64,000 nt of DNA from Sphingopyxis sp. PAMC25046 (GCF_004795895.1 NZ_CP039250.1:1798001-1862000), one strand, 5' to 3'. Shown: positions 47,801 to 56,656, counted from the first letter of the stretch. The notes: generated by a model not told the origin, from the letters alone. A program made the numbers and translations.

Positions 47801-48565
47801 CTAGCCACCCTTCCTGACGTTGCGGTCATCTGGCGCCTCATGGGCGTGGAGATAGAGATCGCTGAAGTCCGCAAGATCGCAGAGACGATCGAGGTCACCG
47901 ATCCGAATGCGCCTGCCGTTGCGCAGGATCGCTCCCGCGCGTTCCAGCTCCTTCAGCGTGCGGTTGATATGTACCGGCGTGAGCCCGAGCAGGTCGGCGA
48001 GCTGCTCTTGGGTTATCGGCAGGTCGCTCTCTACAAGGCTCGTGGCGCTGATCGCCAGACGGTGATGAATTTCGCAGATCAGGTGAGCGAGCCGCGCAAG
48101 CGCATTGCGGCGCCCGATGTTGAGCAGCCATTCGCGGCCGATCGATGCCTCGATCACGATGTCGACGACCACCGCGCGAGCAAGCGACGAGCGCGCCATG
48201 ATCAGCCGCTCGAGTTCGCGGTTGGGAACGATCGCCAGTTCGACCGAGGTCAGCGTCTGAACCGTATGATCGGCTCGGCCGAGATAGAGCGACTGGAAAT
48301 CGAGCGGGTCGCCCGGAAGCTTGAGCGCGACGATCTGTCGTCCGCCGTCGCCGGTCATTTTGTGCCGATAGGCAAAACCCGCAAGCAGGATCGGGCAAAT
48401 GTCGCACCGTTCGCCTTCGCGAATGATGATGCTGCCCGGATCAAGACGACGCCGCGTGAAGGGGAGAGCGGCGATCGCATTCTGGTCGTCGGTCGAGAGA
48501 AGGCTGTGATTCAAAAGCTTGCGTAGCAGAAGATCGACGCCGCGGGGGGCAAGTTCAGGAGGCAT
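47801..48565 (-). CDS. Crp/Fnr family transcriptional regulator
   Basis: About 254 residues. Cyclic-nucleotide-type beta barrel (GSIIIREGERCDICPILLAG), dimerisation helix and HTH (ITQEQLADLLGLTPVHINRTLKEL). Cysteines in RCDICP are too few for a classical Fnr 4Fe-4S cluster. ATG 48565 is preferred because GGAGGTG lies nine bases upstream; GTG 48577 is the alternative. The HWE kinase follows on the same strand, so both may form a signalling unit. Confidence 0.9.
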   Translation of the reverse strand: MPPELAPRGVDLLLRKLLNHSLLSTDDQNAIAALPFTRRRLDPGSIIIREGERCDICPILLAGFAYRHKMTGDGGRQIVALKLPGDPLDFQSLYLGRADHTVQTLTSVELAIVPNRELERLIMARSSLARAVVVDIVIEASIGREWLLNIGRRNALARLAHLICEIHHRLAISATSLVESDLPITQEQLADLLGLTPVHINRTLKELERAGAILRNGRRIRIGDLDRLCDLADFSDLYLHAHEAPDDRNVRKGG

Positions 48566-48898
48566 GACGCGGTTCACCTCCCCCGTGCGAAATTTCGCTC
48601 GCGCCTCCTCGGGCGCGTTGCATCAAGGTGGATTCGCGCGACGCGCACCTATCCCGGGGGCGTCTGCCGCCTGATCGATTGCTCGGCATCATATGTCCTT
48701 CGCCTGTTGCCGATAAGGACGCACGCGCCACGCAAGGGTTGCGGCGGGCTGCGATGCGGCGCGCAAGCTTTTGGTCGCGTTTATGACGCGGGTTAGGGCA
48801 TTCGAGCGCGGAGGCGAGCGGGCCGGTGCAGAGCGGGGCGGCAATGGCGCGCTTGACGGCGGCCGATCAAACTGGCAATCGCCGCCGACCTTGGCGAT
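48566..48898. other. Intergenic stretch before tRNA-Gly
   Basis: About 330 bases with no supported gene on either strand. It presumably holds the promoters of the Crp/Fnr gene and of tRNA-Gly. No palindromic Fnr-type site is seen. Confidence 0.4.
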
Positions 48899-48972
48899 GC
48901 GGGTATAGCATAGTGGTAATGCTCTAGCCTTCCAAGCTAGCTAGGCGGGTTCGATTCCCGCTACCCGCTCCA
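48899..48972 (+). tRNA. tRNA-Gly (UCC), probable island attachment site
   Basis: 74 bases including CCA. Acceptor GCGGGTA/TACCCGC, anticodon stem CTAGC/GCTAG with loop CTTCCAA (anticodon TCC), T-arm GCGGGTTCGATTCCCGC. A P4-type integrase gene begins 182 bases downstream in the same orientation; such integrases commonly use the tRNA 3' end as attachment site. No second copy of the tRNA end was seen in the rest of the window. Confidence 0.96.
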
Positions 48973-49081
48973 AGGGCCTGTTTCAGGCCGTCCCAACATC
49001 TTTACAATCCGAAAAAAACGGCGGTATTCTGCCATTTATCGGCTCACGACGTTTTGCTCCATCTCAGGGCAGCTCCCCAAA

Positions 49082-49135
49082 GTGGGGGCCTAGTAGGGGC
49101 CGATTCAAGCTCTCAGTCCCCTCGTTTGGGGGCCT
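49082..49135 (+). repeat. G-rich direct repeats, possible integrase arm sites
   Basis: GTGGGGGCCT (49082-49091) and TTTGGGGGCCT (49125-49135) with a shorter TAGGGGCC between, all just before the integrase start. A CCCCA-AAG-TGGGG palindrome (49075-49087) overlaps the first. Such repeats are typical arm-type binding sites of tyrosine recombinases; this role is inferred. Confidence 0.4.
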
Positions 49136-49153
49136 CGGATTGAAGGATCGGAC

Positions 49154-50470
49154 ATGCAGTTGACAGACGCCGCCGTTCGCCAGGCGAAGCCCAAGGACAA
49201 ATCCTATAAAATGGCGGACAGTCAGGGACTCTACATTCAGGTCATGCCGTCGGGCAGCAAGCACTGGAAGATGAAGTATCGATTCGCCGGCCGCGAAAAG
49301 AAGCTGAGTTTCGGCGAATATCCTCGGGTTTCCCTTCGCGATGCGCGCAGCCTTCGCGACGAAGCGCGCAATCAGATCACGAAGGGCATTGATCCGTCCC
49401 TCGAAAAGCGCCGGAATCGGCTTCGTGGGCATGTCGCGGCCGGGAATAGCTTCAGCGATATCAGTCGTGAATATTGCGACAAGCGACGCCGCGATGGCGA
49501 CAAGGCATGGGCGCCTTCGACCGCGAAGAGGTGCGAATATCTTCTGAGCCTGCTGGACAGCTCGATTGGCAAAATGCCGATCGACGAGATCGAGCCAATT
49601 GATGTGCTTGCGGCGGTTCGAAAGATAGAGGCCAAGGGGAAACTGGAGAGCTCGCGGCGGACGATGCAGCTCGCTGGAGCGGTCTTTCGCTATGCAGTTG
49701 CGTCGGCCCGCCTGAAGTCGGATCCGACCCGCGACCTGCGCGGAGCGCTCATCAATCCCACCGTCACACATTATGGCGCGATCACGGATGCGAGTCAGGT
49801 CGGACCGCTCTTGCGTGCCATCGACGCGTACAAGAGCCAGGGCATGACCGATTGGGCCTTGAAGCTGGCGCCGCATGTGTTCGTGCGTCCGGGAGAGTTG
49901 CGCAGCGCCCAGTGGGAGGAATTTGACCTCGAAGCCCGCGTCTGGACCATTCCCGCCGAGAAGACCAAGATGCGCAAACCGCATCATGTGCCGCTGTCTC
50001 GCCAATCGGTCGAGCTGGTCGAACAAATTCGGTCGATTACCGCGCCATGGAGCTATATTTTTCCGTCTTTATGGTCACGGAAGCGCCCGATGTCCGACAA
50101 CACGCTCAATGCCGCGCTCAGGCGGATGGGCTACGCCAGTAGCGAAATGACGGCGCACGGTTTTCGGGCGATGGCCAGCACGCTCCTCAATGAATCCGGC
50201 AAATGGTCCTATGATGCGATCGAACGCGCGCTGGCGCATGGCGACAACAATCGGGTGCGCGCGGCCTATCATCGCGGCGCGCATTGGGAGGAGCGCGTTA
50301 CCATGGCGCAATGGTGGTCCGACTATCTCGACGAGCGGCGGGCCGATGTTGGTCAAAAGGGCGACGAGGGATCAGCGCTTTCAGCGGCGCCGGAAATCAC
50401 ATCCTCAAGTTCGGGCAGTGTTGTGATCAATCATGATCTTGGATGGCGGCGATCGCGCGGCCGTCGCTAG
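49154..50470 (+). CDS. P4-type tyrosine recombinase/integrase
   Basis: 438 residues. N-terminal arm-binding domain (MQLTDAAVRQAKP, ADSQGLYIQVMPSGSKHW) of the DUF4102 type, core-binding domain, and catalytic domain with the first arginine in FVRPGELRSAQW, HGFRAMAST, LAHGDNN and the nucleophile tyrosine in AAYHRGAHW. GAAGGA precedes the ATG. The last 45 residues past the tyrosine region are low in complexity and may be read-on past an older stop. It is the likely driver of integration at tRNA-Gly. Confidence 0.93.
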   Translation: MQLTDAAVRQAKPKDKSYKMADSQGLYIQVMPSGSKHWKMKYRFAGREKKLSFGEYPRVSLRDARSLRDEARNQITKGIDPSLEKRRNRLRGHVAAGNSFSDISREYCDKRRRDGDKAWAPSTAKRCEYLLSLLDSSIGKMPIDEIEPIDVLAAVRKIEAKGKLESSRRTMQLAGAVFRYAVASARLKSDPTRDLRGALINPTVTHYGAITDASQVGPLLRAIDAYKSQGMTDWALKLAPHVFVRPGELRSAQWEEFDLEARVWTIPAEKTKMRKPHHVPLSRQSVELVEQIRSITAPWSYIFPSLWSRKRPMSDNTLNAALRRMGYASSEMTAHGFRAMASTLLNESGKWSYDAIERALAHGDNNRVRAAYHRGAHWEERVTMAQWWSDYLDERRADVGQKGDEGSALSAAPEITSSSSGSVVINHDLGWRRSRGRR

Positions 50471-50542
50471 GATCACAACTCGCGATCAAGCTGTTTGCCG
50501 GAATGTTGCCACACGCCTTGCATAAGTCAGGGTTTGTTCCTA

Positions 50543-50568
50543 TGAATGATTTTATAGAATTTCATTCA
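50543..50568 (+). promoter_or_regulatory. Palindromic operator candidate of the RES toxin-antitoxin pair
   Basis: 26-base near-palindrome with perfect 7-bp arms TGAATGA/TCATTCA and an A/T-rich centre, ending ten bases before the antitoxin GTG. This is where autoregulating antitoxins usually bind. Confidence 0.6.
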
Positions 50569-50578
50569 GGAGAATGGT

Positions 50579-50953
50579 GTGGCAACGCAGCTCGCCTCGC
50601 AGACGGATCAGGGCCGGGTTCTTTCGGAAGCCGTCGCGCGCGTCGCGGCGTGCTGGAAATTGACCAACGACCAATTGGGCGCGGTTGTCGGCATTTCTGC
50701 AGCTACCGCGTCGCGTCTGCGTTCGGGCAGCTATCAGCTTCAACGGTCCGAAAAGGCGTTCGAGCTCGGGCAATATCTGGTCCGGCTGTTTCGCAGCCTC
50801 GACGCCCTTATGGGGAGCGACGATGCCGCGTCGATGTCCTGGCTGAAATCCGAGAACATCGATCTGGGCGGCAGGCCGATCGACTTGATCCGCTCCATTC
50901 GCGGGCTGAGCGACGTCGCCGACTATGTCGATGACTACCGCGCCCGCGTCTGA
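50579..50953 (+). CDS. Xre/MbcA/ParS family antitoxin
   Basis: 124 residues with GTG start after AGGAG. N-terminal Xre-like HTH (LTNDQLGAVVGISAATASRLRSG) and C-terminal toxin-binding domain (LVRLFRSLDALMGS, SWLKSENIDLGGRPIDLI). It should neutralise the RES toxin encoded by the next gene and repress the operon through the palindrome upstream. The two frames overlap by 29 bases. Confidence 0.88.
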   Translation: MATQLASQTDQGRVLSEAVARVAACWKLTNDQLGAVVGISAATASRLRSGSYQLQRSEKAFELGQYLVRLFRSLDALMGSDDAASMSWLKSENIDLGGRPIDLIRSIRGLSDVADYVDDYRARV

Positions 50954-51665
50954 GCGATCGCCGAAGCCCGAGCATTTTCGCGCCTATCGCGGAAAGCTCT
51001 GGCGGATCGTCGAGGCACAGCATCGCATTTCCACGAACCGCCTTGCCGCCGGTGCCGACGATCAGGCTCTGCTCGAACAGTTGGTAGAAGAGGTGAAGCC
51101 GAGGCTGCCTGCGGCGGCCCGCCATCTTCACTATCTGCTCGCGACCCCGTTTCGCTACGGGCACAAGAGCAGTTCGAGGTTCCGTCGTGCCGGAGAGAAG
51201 CCAGGCATTTTCTACGCGGCTGAGTCCGTCGCCACGGCGATCGCCGAGACGGCCTATTGGCGGCTTCGCTTTTACTCGCGATCGCCCGGATTCCCGCCGC
51301 CGAATGCGACTGTCGAGCATTCGGCGATCAGCGTGACCGTCGCGATGGATCGCATGCTCGATCTCTGCGCGCCGCCTTATATCAAAGCCGCTTCTCTCTG
51401 GATGGCGCCCGATGACTATTCGGCCTGCCAGCTGTTCGCTGCCGAAGCGCGGGCGATCGATACGCAGGCGATGCGTTATGCCTCGGTCCGCGATCCGGAG
51501 CACCGGGCCAATGTTGCGATATTCGATGCATCGACCTTCCGCGATCCGGCGCCGCGAAATGCGCAAACCTGGCACTTTCGGTACGAGCAGGGGGAACTGA
51601 CCGCATTTGGCGCATTTCCGTCGAAGGAGCGGTTCAGCTTTCGTCCTTCGGACTTCGGGCTCTGA
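50925..51665 (+). CDS. RES domain toxin
   Basis: 246 residues. RES-domain toxins degrade or modify NAD+ (MbcT and related). The conserved arginine is in WRIVEAQHR, with further polar active-site residues in SSRFRRAG and GIFYAAESVATAIAE, which holds the tyrosine and glutamate; a later serine-containing segment is SACQLFAAEAR. Overlap with the antitoxin frame means co-translation. It lies between the integrase and the nuclease genes and may stabilise the island. Confidence 0.85.
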   Translation: MSMTTAPASERSPKPEHFRAYRGKLWRIVEAQHRISTNRLAAGADDQALLEQLVEEVKPRLPAAARHLHYLLATPFRYGHKSSSRFRRAGEKPGIFYAAESVATAIAETAYWRLRFYSRSPGFPPPNATVEHSAISVTVAMDRMLDLCAPPYIKAASLWMAPDDYSACQLFAAEARAIDTQAMRYASVRDPEHRANVAIFDASTFRDPAPRNAQTWHFRYEQGELTAFGAFPSKERFSFRPSDFGL

Positions 51666-51860
51666 TCGTGCAAGTTCCTTATCACTTCATCTGGCCGCTA
51701 GTAGACAGTCCGGTTTTGGGTGAAATTGGTGAAAGCCGACAAATCGCACCTCAAGCGTCTCTAGCATTCGGATCTAGAGAGCGACGGCTCCTTTAGCGCC
51801 CCTTTCCGCACTAGATGGACGTTGCTAGAGTTCTCCAGCAATAGGGAGCGGACATATCAG

Positions 51861-53858
51861 ATGGCTGACGACGAACTGACGGACGACGTGCTGGCGTTCG
51901 AGTCCGATCTCGAACGCAGAGTGAAAAATCTGGCGCTAGGACCCAAAACGCCGTCCAATGCGCTCGTTCCGCTCTACGAAGCGATCTTCAACGCCATCCA
52001 CGCAATACAAGACCGGTTTGGCGAGGATTGGGCCGCGAAGTGCCGAATCGAAATCGAGCTCATCGACTTTGCCGGAGATGCACCTTCGATCCAAATCCGT
52101 GACAACGGCATAGGGCTGAACACAGCCAACTTTCGATCCTTTCGGACATATGACAGTGACTTCAAGGTGGGGCGCGGCGGCAAAGGCGTCGGACGGCTTT
52201 CTTGGCTGAAGGTATTCGAACGGGCCGAAGTCGACAGCAGCTTCGCAGCGGATGACAGGTTGCGTCGTCGCCGGTTCACTCTGAACCTCGACAATGAGGG
52301 ACCGATCCGAGGACACTCGTTGGAAGACGAGGATGTCGCAACCACCGGAACAGTGGTCACGCTCCGCAACATGAAGTCGGCCTATGCGACCCATGTTCCT
52401 ACGCGTCTCGACACGATCCTGCGCAAGCTCGCCAGTCAGTTTCTTCCTTATTTGCTTGCCGAAGTGAAACCCTCGATCACGATCCAGAACGACGATGAGA
52501 GTTACGACCTCGCCGAGTTCCTAGGATCGAAGGAGATCGATCTTGGGACGATCGCGCTGACCGATGCCGACGGCGATAGCCTTCAGCTGAAGCATACATT
52601 GCTCGAACGCGGAGTGGTCGAGGGCAAGGTCAGCCATAAGCTCTATTTCGCCGCCAATGACCGTGTTGTTTACGAGCAGGACATCGGCCTCGCCCTAGGG
52701 CTTACGACCTTCATCGAACGGGCAGGCCAGCGTTACGTTTACGCAGGCGTACTGTCGGGCAAACTGCTCGATGACAACGTGAACTCGGAACGCACAGCGT
52801 TCGATCTCGACGAGCAGCGGATCGGCACCCTAATCCGCAGCGCGATGGGAACGGTGAACCAGATCCTCGCGCCGCAAATTGAACGCGTGATCGAGCAGCA
52901 GGCCGAGCTCACGAAATCGGTTATCAAGAAATACCCCCGCTTCTCATACATGGTGGGAGATCCCAAAAAGTTTGTCGAAGACAACGTTCCGCGCAACTAC
53001 CGCTCCGCTGAGCAGATCTATCAGCAGCTCGCCGTCTATGATTATCGCGAAAACCGCGACATCGAGCGCAAGGTCGAGAATCTATCCAAGACTGCGGAAG
53101 CCAGCACAGACTCGGTCATCCAGGAAGGCGTCGATGGAATCCTGTCACGGCTCACCAATCAGGAATTCTCTGTCCTCGCCGACTACACGGTCCGTAGAAA
53201 GGTCGTTCTCGACTTGCTGGAGCGCCGGCTAGGCTACAAGCCCGACGGGACGATCAAGCATCACGCCGAGGCGGCGATGCATGATTTTATCGTGCCCATG
53301 CGCGTGACGAATCAGGATGTGCACGTCGACAAGCACAACCTCTGGATCATCGACGACAAGCTCACCTACTATGAGCATTGGGCGTCCGATCGCGCGATGC
53401 GCACGATCGTGAAGGACAGCGATTCAGCGGGCCGGCCCGATGTCGTGCTCTTCGGTGGACGCACCACCTATCACCGCCCCGGCACGGACCAGCCGGTCGT
53501 AATTATTGAATTCAAGAAGCCCGCTCGCGACGACTATAATGACGACGAGAATCCGTTTACGCAGATTTACGGCTATATCGACGAGCTTCGCGCCGGAAAG
53601 ATCTATGATCGCGACGGAGGGGTAATCCAAGAGATCACCGATGCGACGCCCTTCTTCTGCTACATCGTTGCCGATCTTACGCCGAAGCTAAGGCGATGGC
53701 TTAAGATGGCGCAGATCAACGTCCCACTCCCAGGCGGCGGCGGATTCTACGGATATAACGACGACTACAAAGCGTTTGTGCAGGCGCTTTCTTACAAATA
53801 TGTTTTGAAGGATGCGCGGATGCGGAATGAAGCATTCTTCAAGCACCTATCGGTCTAA
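51861..53858 (+). CDS. GHKL ATPase fused to a C-terminal PD-(D/E)xK nuclease-like domain
   Basis: About 665 residues. N-terminal GHKL ATPase of the Hsp90/MutL kind: N-box asparagine N44 in AIFNAIHAI, DNGIGL (D81-G85) and the glycine-rich lid GGKGVG (106-111). The middle part of about 350 residues is helical with no known motif. The C-terminus carries a nuclease-like core with D527 in RPDVVLFGG, then E550 and K552 in VVIIEFKKP. ATG 51861 is preferred to an upstream start at 51822. The architecture fits a defence nuclease gated by an ATPase; the target is unknown. It converges with the next gene with 16 bases between. Confidence 0.8.
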   Translation: MADDELTDDVLAFESDLERRVKNLALGPKTPSNALVPLYEAIFNAIHAIQDRFGEDWAAKCRIEIELIDFAGDAPSIQIRDNGIGLNTANFRSFRTYDSDFKVGRGGKGVGRLSWLKVFERAEVDSSFAADDRLRRRRFTLNLDNEGPIRGHSLEDEDVATTGTVVTLRNMKSAYATHVPTRLDTILRKLASQFLPYLLAEVKPSITIQNDDESYDLAEFLGSKEIDLGTIALTDADGDSLQLKHTLLERGVVEGKVSHKLYFAANDRVVYEQDIGLALGLTTFIERAGQRYVYAGVLSGKLLDDNVNSERTAFDLDEQRIGTLIRSAMGTVNQILAPQIERVIEQQAELTKSVIKKYPRFSYMVGDPKKFVEDNVPRNYRSAEQIYQQLAVYDYRENRDIERKVENLSKTAEASTDSVIQEGVDGILSRLTNQEFSVLADYTVRRKVVLDLLERRLGYKPDGTIKHHAEAAMHDFIVPMRVTNQDVHVDKHNLWIIDDKLTYYEHWASDRAMRTIVKDSDSAGRPDVVLFGGRTTYHRPGTDQPVVIIEFKKPARDDYNDDENPFTQIYGYIDELRAGKIYDRDGGVIQEITDATPFFCYIVADLTPKLRRWLKMAQINVPLPGGGGFYGYNDDYKAFVQALSYKYVLKDARMRNEAFFKHLSV

Positions 53859-53874
53859 TTCAACTTTGTTGTAT

Positions 53875-54849
53875 TCACATCGAAAGTCGGAAATCTTGAA
53901 TAATTTGCGTCAGCACTGCCGCAGCGCCGCCAGCACCCGCCGAGGTTAGCATCGCGATGCAATCTGCGTCGTCCAAGACGAGTACGAGCTTTTGATAATG
54001 CGCCCATTGCTCCCGTGCCGTAATTCGTGCCGAGGCGTCCGCACCCGCGCGGGTAAAGATAATCCCAAACTGACCGGCGCCGTGTGGCCGCAAGTAGTTG
54101 GCCATCTGTAGTATCTCACGCTTTTTAATTTTGCCGACGTAATTTTTAGCGTCGACGACAATATAGTCGGCAGCATAGCGCTGCCGCATGTGATTCCAGA
54201 AGCCCGATTCCGCGAAATTAGCTAGGATGAAATCGCGTCGGTTTGCGCCTGATTCGTCCGGCGATTCCGACAAGGGGACGCTTAGAGGAGGGCAGAAGAG
54301 AAATTCGAGAACTCGCCCTACAAGTTGTTGGTATATTGTCCATTGCTGCTTACCTGGGACGCACTCATCCAGCTCACTTAGCAGCTGATCCGACTCGCTC
54401 ACACCTATCTCAACAGAGTTGAATGCCGCGGCCAAGTGTTCTGGTCCGAACGGTATCTGCATAGCAAAAATGCGAGCGATCGTGTCGATGTCCCAAAGCT
54501 CGATTCCGGCAGCACGTATCCGCACCGCGTCGCGGTCCGACAATCGCCCTGGCAGCGCAAGAACTAGCTGGGCAGAAGGCAAGAAGGAGGAATAGCGGTG
54601 GAGTTGAGCAATCGTCTCATCGACACCGCGACCAAAGATCGGCCGATTTTTGCACTCGACGATGAGGGCCCGGCCGCTGCGGCGCACCAGTATGTCGGCG
54701 CGTCCATCTCGTTCTTGTTTAACCGGGCTCGGCAGGCGTTCGTCGACCGAAACACTTGCAAAGTCGGGATGGGACATCATGAGAGTGGTGAGCCATTCGA
54801 TGAAATCAATTTCCCGCTGAAAAAGCTGCTGCTGACTATCTTGTGACAT
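53875..54849 (-). CDS. Protein with two PD-(D/E)xK nuclease-like domains
   Basis: 324 residues from the ATG at 54849, which has AGGTGAGGG just upstream. First core in the N-terminal half: D52 in RADILV, then E65 and K67 in LIVECKN. Second core in the C-terminal half: E182 possible, D206 in RRDFILA and D233, K235 in IVVDAKN, followed by ILQMANYLRPHG and FGIIFTRAG as in restriction-endonuclease-like proteins. Its start is divergent from the retron RNA region, with 65 bases between. It may be a defence nuclease; the lower GC content by eye suggests transfer. Confidence 0.75.
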   Translation of the reverse strand: MSQDSQQQLFQREIDFIEWLTTLMMSHPDFASVSVDERLPSPVKQERDGRADILVRRSGRALIVECKNRPIFGRGVDETIAQLHRYSSFLPSAQLVLALPGRLSDRDAVRIRAAGIELWDIDTIARIFAMQIPFGPEHLAAAFNSVEIGVSESDQLLSELDECVPGKQQWTIYQQLVGRVLEFLFCPPLSVPLSESPDESGANRRDFILANFAESGFWNHMRQRYAADYIVVDAKNYVGKIKKREILQMANYLRPHGAGQFGIIFTRAGADASARITAREQWAHYQKLVLVLDDADCIAMLTSAGAGGAAAVLTQIIQDFRLSM

Positions 54850-54914
54850 CACCCTCACCTATTTCCGCGTCGAGTGTGCTGGATTTTTCCGAACCGCTTT
54901 GATACCTGCGGAGA

Positions 54915-55035
54915 ACGGGGTCTCCCTTCGCATACGCGCTGTAGTAACTGCGGCGTAAGAGTAAAAGTCTAGATATGTCGTGCGCGCCATGAATATCGAT
55001 TGATAACCGTGGCGTGATTGGAAGGGAGACCTCGT
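54915..55035 (+). ncRNA. Predicted retron msr-msd RNA
   Basis: A 121-base segment directly before the RT gene is framed by a perfect 11-bp inverted repeat (54919-54929 with 55021-55031), extendable to 15 bp (54915-54929 with 55021-55035) with one G-U pair, which matches the a1/a2 pairing of retron RNAs. Inside are an 8-bp hairpin with two G-U pairs and a TAA loop (54937-54955, msr-like) and a hairpin with CGCCA/TGGCG outer and TATC/GATA inner stems (54985-55014, msd-like). G54930, right after the first arm and unpaired, is a candidate branch point. The a2 arm includes the ribosome site of the RT gene. Confidence 0.72.
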
Positions 55036-56641
55036 GCCGAGTGTTTGGTCAATGTTTGGCACGGCCGTTCAAATTCCCCTACCGCCTGAGTTCGGCGATG
55101 AGGGGACACTGTTAGCTTACCTAGGGCTGTCGCAGGCCGAGCTTAAGAAAATCTGGTATCATCGTGAAAAGATGTACAAAAATTTCAACGTTGCGAAGAA
55201 GAGCGGCAAACCGCGACCGATAAATTCGCCAGATCGCCGACTGAAATTCCTTCAAAGGCAAATCGCGACCAAGCTCGATATGATATATCCGCGGAGAAAT
55301 CCCGTGCACGGATATGTCAAAGAGCGCTCTGTTAAATCCAACGCGGCAGCCCACCAGAACCAAAGGTTCGTTTTAAATCTCGATATCAAAGACTTCTTTC
55401 TGACAATAACAGAAGGGCGTATTGTTGGCGTTCTTACCGCGATCGGCGTCCCCGACAGGGTATCGGCAATTATCGCTCGAATTTGTTGCTACGGCGGCCG
55501 CCTCCCGCAAGGTGGCCCCGCCAGTCCCGTACTATCGAATATGATTTGTTTCCGACTTGATCGAGCGTTGCTGAAGGTCGCGAAGGAGGGGAGATGCATA
55601 TACACCCGCTATGCCGACGACATCAGCCTATCTGGATTGCGGCCTCTCTCGCCGCTGTTTGAGAACGGACTACCACCGTCCGGTCCAATTTCTCCGGAGC
55701 TGCTCTCATCAGCGTTGCAATCGGCGTTCGCTAACAACGGTTTCGTATTAAATCCGGAGAAGATTCACTACGCCGACAAGTTCTCGCGACGTGTGGTGAC
55801 TGGCGTAAAGGTCAATGAAGGTCTCAATGTCGACCGCCGTTTTGTACGAAATATTCGGGCTGCCCTGTTTGAGGTAGAAAAGGACCACTTAGCTGCGCAA
55901 GCGCGTTACCTGTCAAAATTTGGCGGAAGTACGACCATCTCCGCGCACTTGAAGGGAAAGATCGCTTGGCTCGGCTTTATCAAAGGATCCGCCGACCCGG
56001 TCTATCGATCATTGGCCCTTCGCTTCAACAAGTCGTTCCAGTCACAGGCGATTACGGTGCAAGCAACGCGAGAGGAACAGATCGACCGCTCTGTTTGGGT
56101 GATTGAACACGGCTCAGTTCTGGACGACACCTATCGACAAGGAAGTGTATTCTTCCTCGATGGCGTTGGCTTAGTCACTGCTGCCCATTGCGTCGCGGGT
56201 GTGAAGGAGGCGACGGTGCACCATCCGTCCCGCCCCTCCAATAAATTCAAAGTTCAGGTTCTTCACTATTCAAAGCACCGTGACCTTGCGATTCTATCGC
56301 ACGCGATACCTCCAACGGACTTTTTTCAGTTTGCGAAGAGCCTGATTCCGGCAGCTGCTGGAGATGCAGTGACAGCCTTTGGCTATCCTGATTTCAACCC
56401 CGCCGACAAAATCAACATTCGGTCTGGTACCGTGAGTTCAACGACCGTCAAAAGCCTCATTCCGCTCGTGGAAGTAAACTTCAAACTTTCTCAAGGCATG
56501 TCAGGTGGTCCGCTAATAAACAGCAGCGACGCTGTCGTGGGGATCATCCACAAGGGTGGGCCAGAGATGCCGCGCGATTTTGCGATCGTAATCTCCGAAC
56601 TGGACAAGTGGATCGCCGCAGGCTGTCCGGACGACTTCTAA
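55034..56641 (+). CDS. Retron reverse transcriptase fused to trypsin-like protease
   Basis: 535 residues from GTG 55034. RT part, residues 25-320: NAxxH (103-107), LNLDIKDFF with the first catalytic aspartate, LPQGGPASPVLSN, the YADD box (193-196) and VTG (255-257). NAxxH and VTG are signatures of retron RTs. Protease part, residues about 350-530: H385 in VTAAHCV, D417 in RDLAIL and S490 in QGMSGGPL form a complete triad. The Shine-Dalgarno GGGAG (55024-55028) lies in the a2 arm of the predicted RNA. Retrons act as phage-defence systems in which the effector is released when the RT-DNA complex is disturbed; here the effector would be the protease. A DUF3800 gene follows. Confidence 0.9.
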   Translation: MPSVWSMFGTAVQIPLPPEFGDEGTLLAYLGLSQAELKKIWYHREKMYKNFNVAKKSGKPRPINSPDRRLKFLQRQIATKLDMIYPRRNPVHGYVKERSVKSNAAAHQNQRFVLNLDIKDFFLTITEGRIVGVLTAIGVPDRVSAIIARICCYGGRLPQGGPASPVLSNMICFRLDRALLKVAKEGRCIYTRYADDISLSGLRPLSPLFENGLPPSGPISPELLSSALQSAFANNGFVLNPEKIHYADKFSRRVVTGVKVNEGLNVDRRFVRNIRAALFEVEKDHLAAQARYLSKFGGSTTISAHLKGKIAWLGFIKGSADPVYRSLALRFNKSFQSQAITVQATREEQIDRSVWVIEHGSVLDDTYRQGSVFFLDGVGLVTAAHCVAGVKEATVHHPSRPSNKFKVQVLHYSKHRDLAILSHAIPPTDFFQFAKSLIPAAAGDAVTAFGYPDFNPADKINIRSGTVSSTTVKSLIPLVEVNFKLSQGMSGGPLINSSDAVVGIIHKGGPEMPRDFAIVISELDKWIAAGCPDDF

Positions 56642-56656
56642 CCCATTTAGGTGAAT

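Noticed and set aside
55034..56641. Group II intron or DGR reverse transcriptase
   Set aside because: No maturase or endonuclease domain, no intron RNA features and no variable-repeat template; NAxxH and VTG point to a retron.
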